Positions 61,579 through 64,000 of a stretch of DNA of 64,000 nt are shown here, piece after piece (within the stretch, counting starts at the first letter, position 1; each line of letters starts with the position of its first letter). The stretch comes from Eleginops maclovinus (Eukaryota > Chordata > Actinopteri > Perciformes > Eleginopidae). A program made the position numbers and the translations under genes. The DNA is taken from NCBI RefSeq assembly GCF_036324505.1, contig NC_086356.1, positions 11,160,744-11,224,743 of the forward strand. Reading direction: 5' to 3'. The notes below the pieces were generated by a model that saw nothing but the letters and a program-made list of their open reading frames with translations, searched no databases and was not told the origin of the DNA.

Positions 61579-63561
61579 GTAATATTAAATCATGGAAGAC
61601 ATTCATTGATGATGATTAATTATGTGTCAATAAGAATAGAAGATAAACCATAACCCAGGGCCTGATAGCATGGATTGCTGAATAAATAAAACAGAGAAAC
61701 TAAAAGCTCCCTTTGAAGGATTTAAATGCTGCTATGTAAAGTTTATAGCACCAGGCTGTTTCTCAGACTTCTTACTGGATAAATGATGAGACAGAAATAA
61801 ACCTGTTTTCTTAGACTCTACCGCCATCGTGTGGTCATTTTGAAGAATACAATAGTTACTTTTTCTTAACTGCACTACAGTATGTAGGCTATCCTAAGAT
61901 TTGTATATGATATTGCATGTAAATAAGAAAAACTAAATCTAAAACAATGATCATTTAGATATAATTTAGTTTCACAGTGCACATTCACAATATAGTAACT
62001 AATCCTAACCCTATACAGTTAGATTCATTTAAAAGTGTATGTTTTTCAATCAGTCATTTGAAAACATATGTCAAATATTAAGGTATTTTCATAACTTTTT
62101 ATTTAGACTTAGTAACACGTAGTTCCGTGAGAACAGTTACCTGACTGAAAAACAATATCAAGTCAGGAAACAACAGTTGCCATAGCAACAATGTTTGAGT
62201 AATAGCACAAAGCTACACCAAAGCAACAGTCAAAACAGGATAGAGGACCAGGCGACACAGTGCCCTGCAACTAACAAATGGAAAATATGAGTACTTCTGA
62301 TATCAATGAGGACCTTTCCTCTACATCTGATTGTCAAGATGGTTTGTTCCAACTATATTTTACTTGTGAAATGTAACTGTTTTAGAAGAAAGTTTGCCAT
62401 ATCAAATGACATTTGGTCTTTTTGACATTCTCTTTTCAGACAAAATTAAAGATGCAAAGATCATCTTTGTAGTGGGTGAGTACAGTTCACTGACTTATGT
62501 AATTTTGTTTTAATTTGCACCAAAACACGTTTAGAAGCTGCTCCGTCTTGGCACACCAATATATTTTGTTTTTGTTTTTCAGGTGGACCTGGCTCTGGAA
62601 AGGGCACCCAGTGTGAGAAGGTGGTTGCAAAGTATGGCTACACTCACTTGTCATCAGGAGATCTGCTCCGTGCTGAGGTGGCTTCTGGCTCAGAGAGGGG
62701 CAAGCAGCTCCAGGCTATCATGCAGAAGGGAGAGCTTGTGCCCCTGGTAAGAAAAAACGGACAGTCCTGTTATAAACTCTATCTTTATTAAGTTTTAAAG
62801 TCATTCAGAGTGGTGTTGATTCAACTTGATCTATAATATATCATCATTTAGGAGGTAGTAGTTTGTGGTGCCGTTTAACTGTGTTGCATTATACAGAGAA
62901 GGGATTTTGTCATTTAGCCTCATTGATATTTATGGGGACAACATTTTGTCAGTATAATAAACTAGCAGATGAATATCATTGTGAAGGTTGATCATAATGT
63001 GTTCTGTCTGCCTTCAGGACACAGTCTTAGACATGATTAAGGATGCCATGATCGCCAAGGCTGATGTCTCCAAGGGCTACCTTATCGATGGCTACCCCCG
63101 TGAGGTGAAGCAGGGCGAGGAGTTTGAGAAGAAGGTAGGAGAGGGCACGAGGTGTTCATAAATCATCTCTGCATAACAATGATAACACCTTTAACAAGTA
63201 TATTACACTTGATCCCAGATTGGCAAACCCTGCCTGCTGCTCTACGTTGATGCTAAAGGAGAGACCATGGTCAAGAGGCTCATGAAGCGCGGTGAGACCA
63301 GCGGCCGCTCTGATGACAACGAGGAGACCATCAAGAAGCGCCTGGACTTGTACTACAAAGCAACTGAGCCCGTCATCGCCTTCTACGAGGGCCGCGGCAT
63401 TGTCAGGAAGGTGTGTATGACTTCTTTGATAGTCAACATTCAAAATAAGGTTTGAATTTTGTGTAAAATCTAACATTTTTTATATATACTAGGTTGACTC
63501 TGAGCTGCCAGTGGATGAGGTCTTCAAACAAGTCTCAACGGCTATTGATGCGCTGAAGTAA
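61572..63561 (+). CDS. ak1: ak1, adenylate kinase 1 (whole coding gene)
   Basis: Six coding exons join to 585 nt, 194 aa, the same length as human AK1. It catalyses ATP + AMP = 2 ADP in the cytosol and keeps adenine nucleotides balanced, strongly in muscle. The P-loop is GGPGSGKGT (15-23, Lys21). The AMP site includes Ser39, Arg44 and DGYPRE (Arg97 in it). The LID is short, [11 protein letters not shown], with Arg132, Arg138 and Arg149 conserved. All junctions are GT-AG with matching phases. The short LID and length separate it from AK2 and AK4. Exons are rich in GC-ending codons, as in a highly expressed gene. ATG 61572 gives [12 protein letters not shown]. Confidence 0.97.
61579..62439 (+). 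other. ak1: ak1 intron 2
   Basis: 0.86 kb. It includes a 64-nt open stretch at 62278-62341 that could serve as an alternative first coding exon (see findings). No repeats recognised. Confidence 0.75.
62440..62475 (+). CDS. ak1: ak1 exon 3: first beta-strand
   Basis: [12 protein letters not shown], just before the P-loop. 36 nt. Acceptor CTCTTTTCAG, donor GTGG|GTGAGT. Confidence 0.95.
62583..62746 (+). CDS. ak1: ak1 exon 4: P-loop and AMP-binding region
   Basis: [20 protein letters not shown], then [20 protein letters not shown] and [15 protein letters not shown]. Contains the ATP phosphate loop and Arg44. Acceptor GTTTTTCAG, donor CTG|GTAAGA. Confidence 0.98.
63018..63134 (+). CDS. ak1: ak1 exon 5: core
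   Basis: [20 protein letters not shown], then [19 protein letters not shown]. Contains the DGYPR motif with Arg97. Acceptor GCCTTCAG, donor AAG|GTAGGA. Confidence 0.98.
63219..63410 (+). CDS. ak1: ak1 exon 6: LID and core
   Basis: [20 protein letters not shown], then [20 protein letters not shown] and [20 protein letters not shown]. The LID arginines are all present. Acceptor GATCCCAG, donor AAG|GTGTGT. Confidence 0.98.
63493..63561 (+). CDS. ak1: ak1 exon 7: C-terminus
   Basis: [20 protein letters not shown] then LK and TAA at 63559-63561. Acceptor TATACTAG. Confidence 0.97.
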   Translation, partial: VDSELPVDEVFKQVSTAIDALK

Positions 63562-64000
63562 AACAACAGAACTAGATGGTCTGGTTGTTGTTTTATCTCA
63601 TCTTTATGTTGTCGGTCTCAATTTCACAAGGGCAAAACATGAACAGAAAAAATACTTTTCCCACTCATTTTGGTAACAAAAAACAAAACAAACTGAAGGC
63701 CGTTAAGGATTAAATATGCCTTAACTTTACCCCTCCTTCAGCAATGGGAGGCTCAAAGCTCAAACAACAGTGAGTCTGTACAAAGAAGTATCTGAGAATT
63801 CTTTACAAAAGGCTTGCTTCTATTCTGTGCTAAACATGTATGTGGATGTATCCAAGTGACAGGAGTTTTCAACATTCTCCTAACCTTAGAGGCACCATGC
63901 TCACTCTGGGGCAAACCTGCACTTTACACAATCTTGTGTTAACCCTAACACACTTGGTTATGATTGTGCCATTGAACAAAAGGAGACAAGCTGGTGAATA
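63562..64000 (+). other. ak1: ak1 3' UTR (may extend past the window)
   Basis: Non-coding sequence after the stop. A variant ATTAAA occurs near 63710 but no canonical AATAAA is seen before the window ends, so the transcript end is unknown. Confidence 0.5.

Overview
The window looks like nuclear genomic DNA from a ray-finned (teleost) fish, probably a percomorph. The evidence is vertebrate gene structures with GT-AG introns, long AT-rich non-coding stretches, abundant (CA)n and (CAGA)n microsatellites, and degenerate copies of repeat families I recognise from fish: a tRNA-derived SINE, a LINE 3' end, and small inverted-repeat DNA elements. Nothing prokaryotic is present. I found no CRISPR array, operon, intact mobile element or functional tRNA.

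Three protein-coding genes can be rebuilt exon by exon, each closing in a single frame with consistent splice phases. (1) lhx3, minus strand, about 12.4-22.3 kb: a LIM-homeodomain transcription factor of 400 aa from the distal first exon (1a) or 409 aa from a second first exon (1b) inside the first intron. (2) gpsm1 (AGS3), plus strand, 37.2-56.0 kb in 14 coding exons: a 664-aa protein with N-terminal TPR repeats and four C-terminal GoLoco motifs. (3) ak1, plus strand, about 58.4-63.6 kb: a 194-aa cytosolic adenylate kinase with a TATA-box promoter and a non-coding first exon.

Layout: 1-12.4 kb is gene-free, with two related inverted-repeat elements, a (TG)n tract, a SINE and candidate conserved non-coding islands. 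lhx3 follows and is transcribed leftward. The 14-kb stretch at 22.9-36.9 kb separates the divergent lhx3 and gpsm1 promoters and holds a transposon cluster (33.3-34.9 kb) and a long (CAGA)n tract. gpsm1 fills 37-57.8 kb with a 7.4-kb first intron. ak1 starts about 0.6 kb past the gpsm1 poly(A) signal and its 3' UTR may run past the window end.

The three genes do not form one pathway. lhx3 is a pituitary and motor-neuron developmental regulator, gpsm1 binds Galpha-i in receptor-independent G-protein signalling and spindle orientation, and ak1 balances adenine nucleotides in muscle and other tissues. Their linkage is of syntenic interest. The most useful second looks are the lhx3 1a/1b pair, a possible alternative promoter for a short gpsm1 product, a possible alternative first coding exon of ak1, a TA-flanked element 25 bp after a weak gpsm1 splice donor, and several perfect palindromes and CRE octamers.
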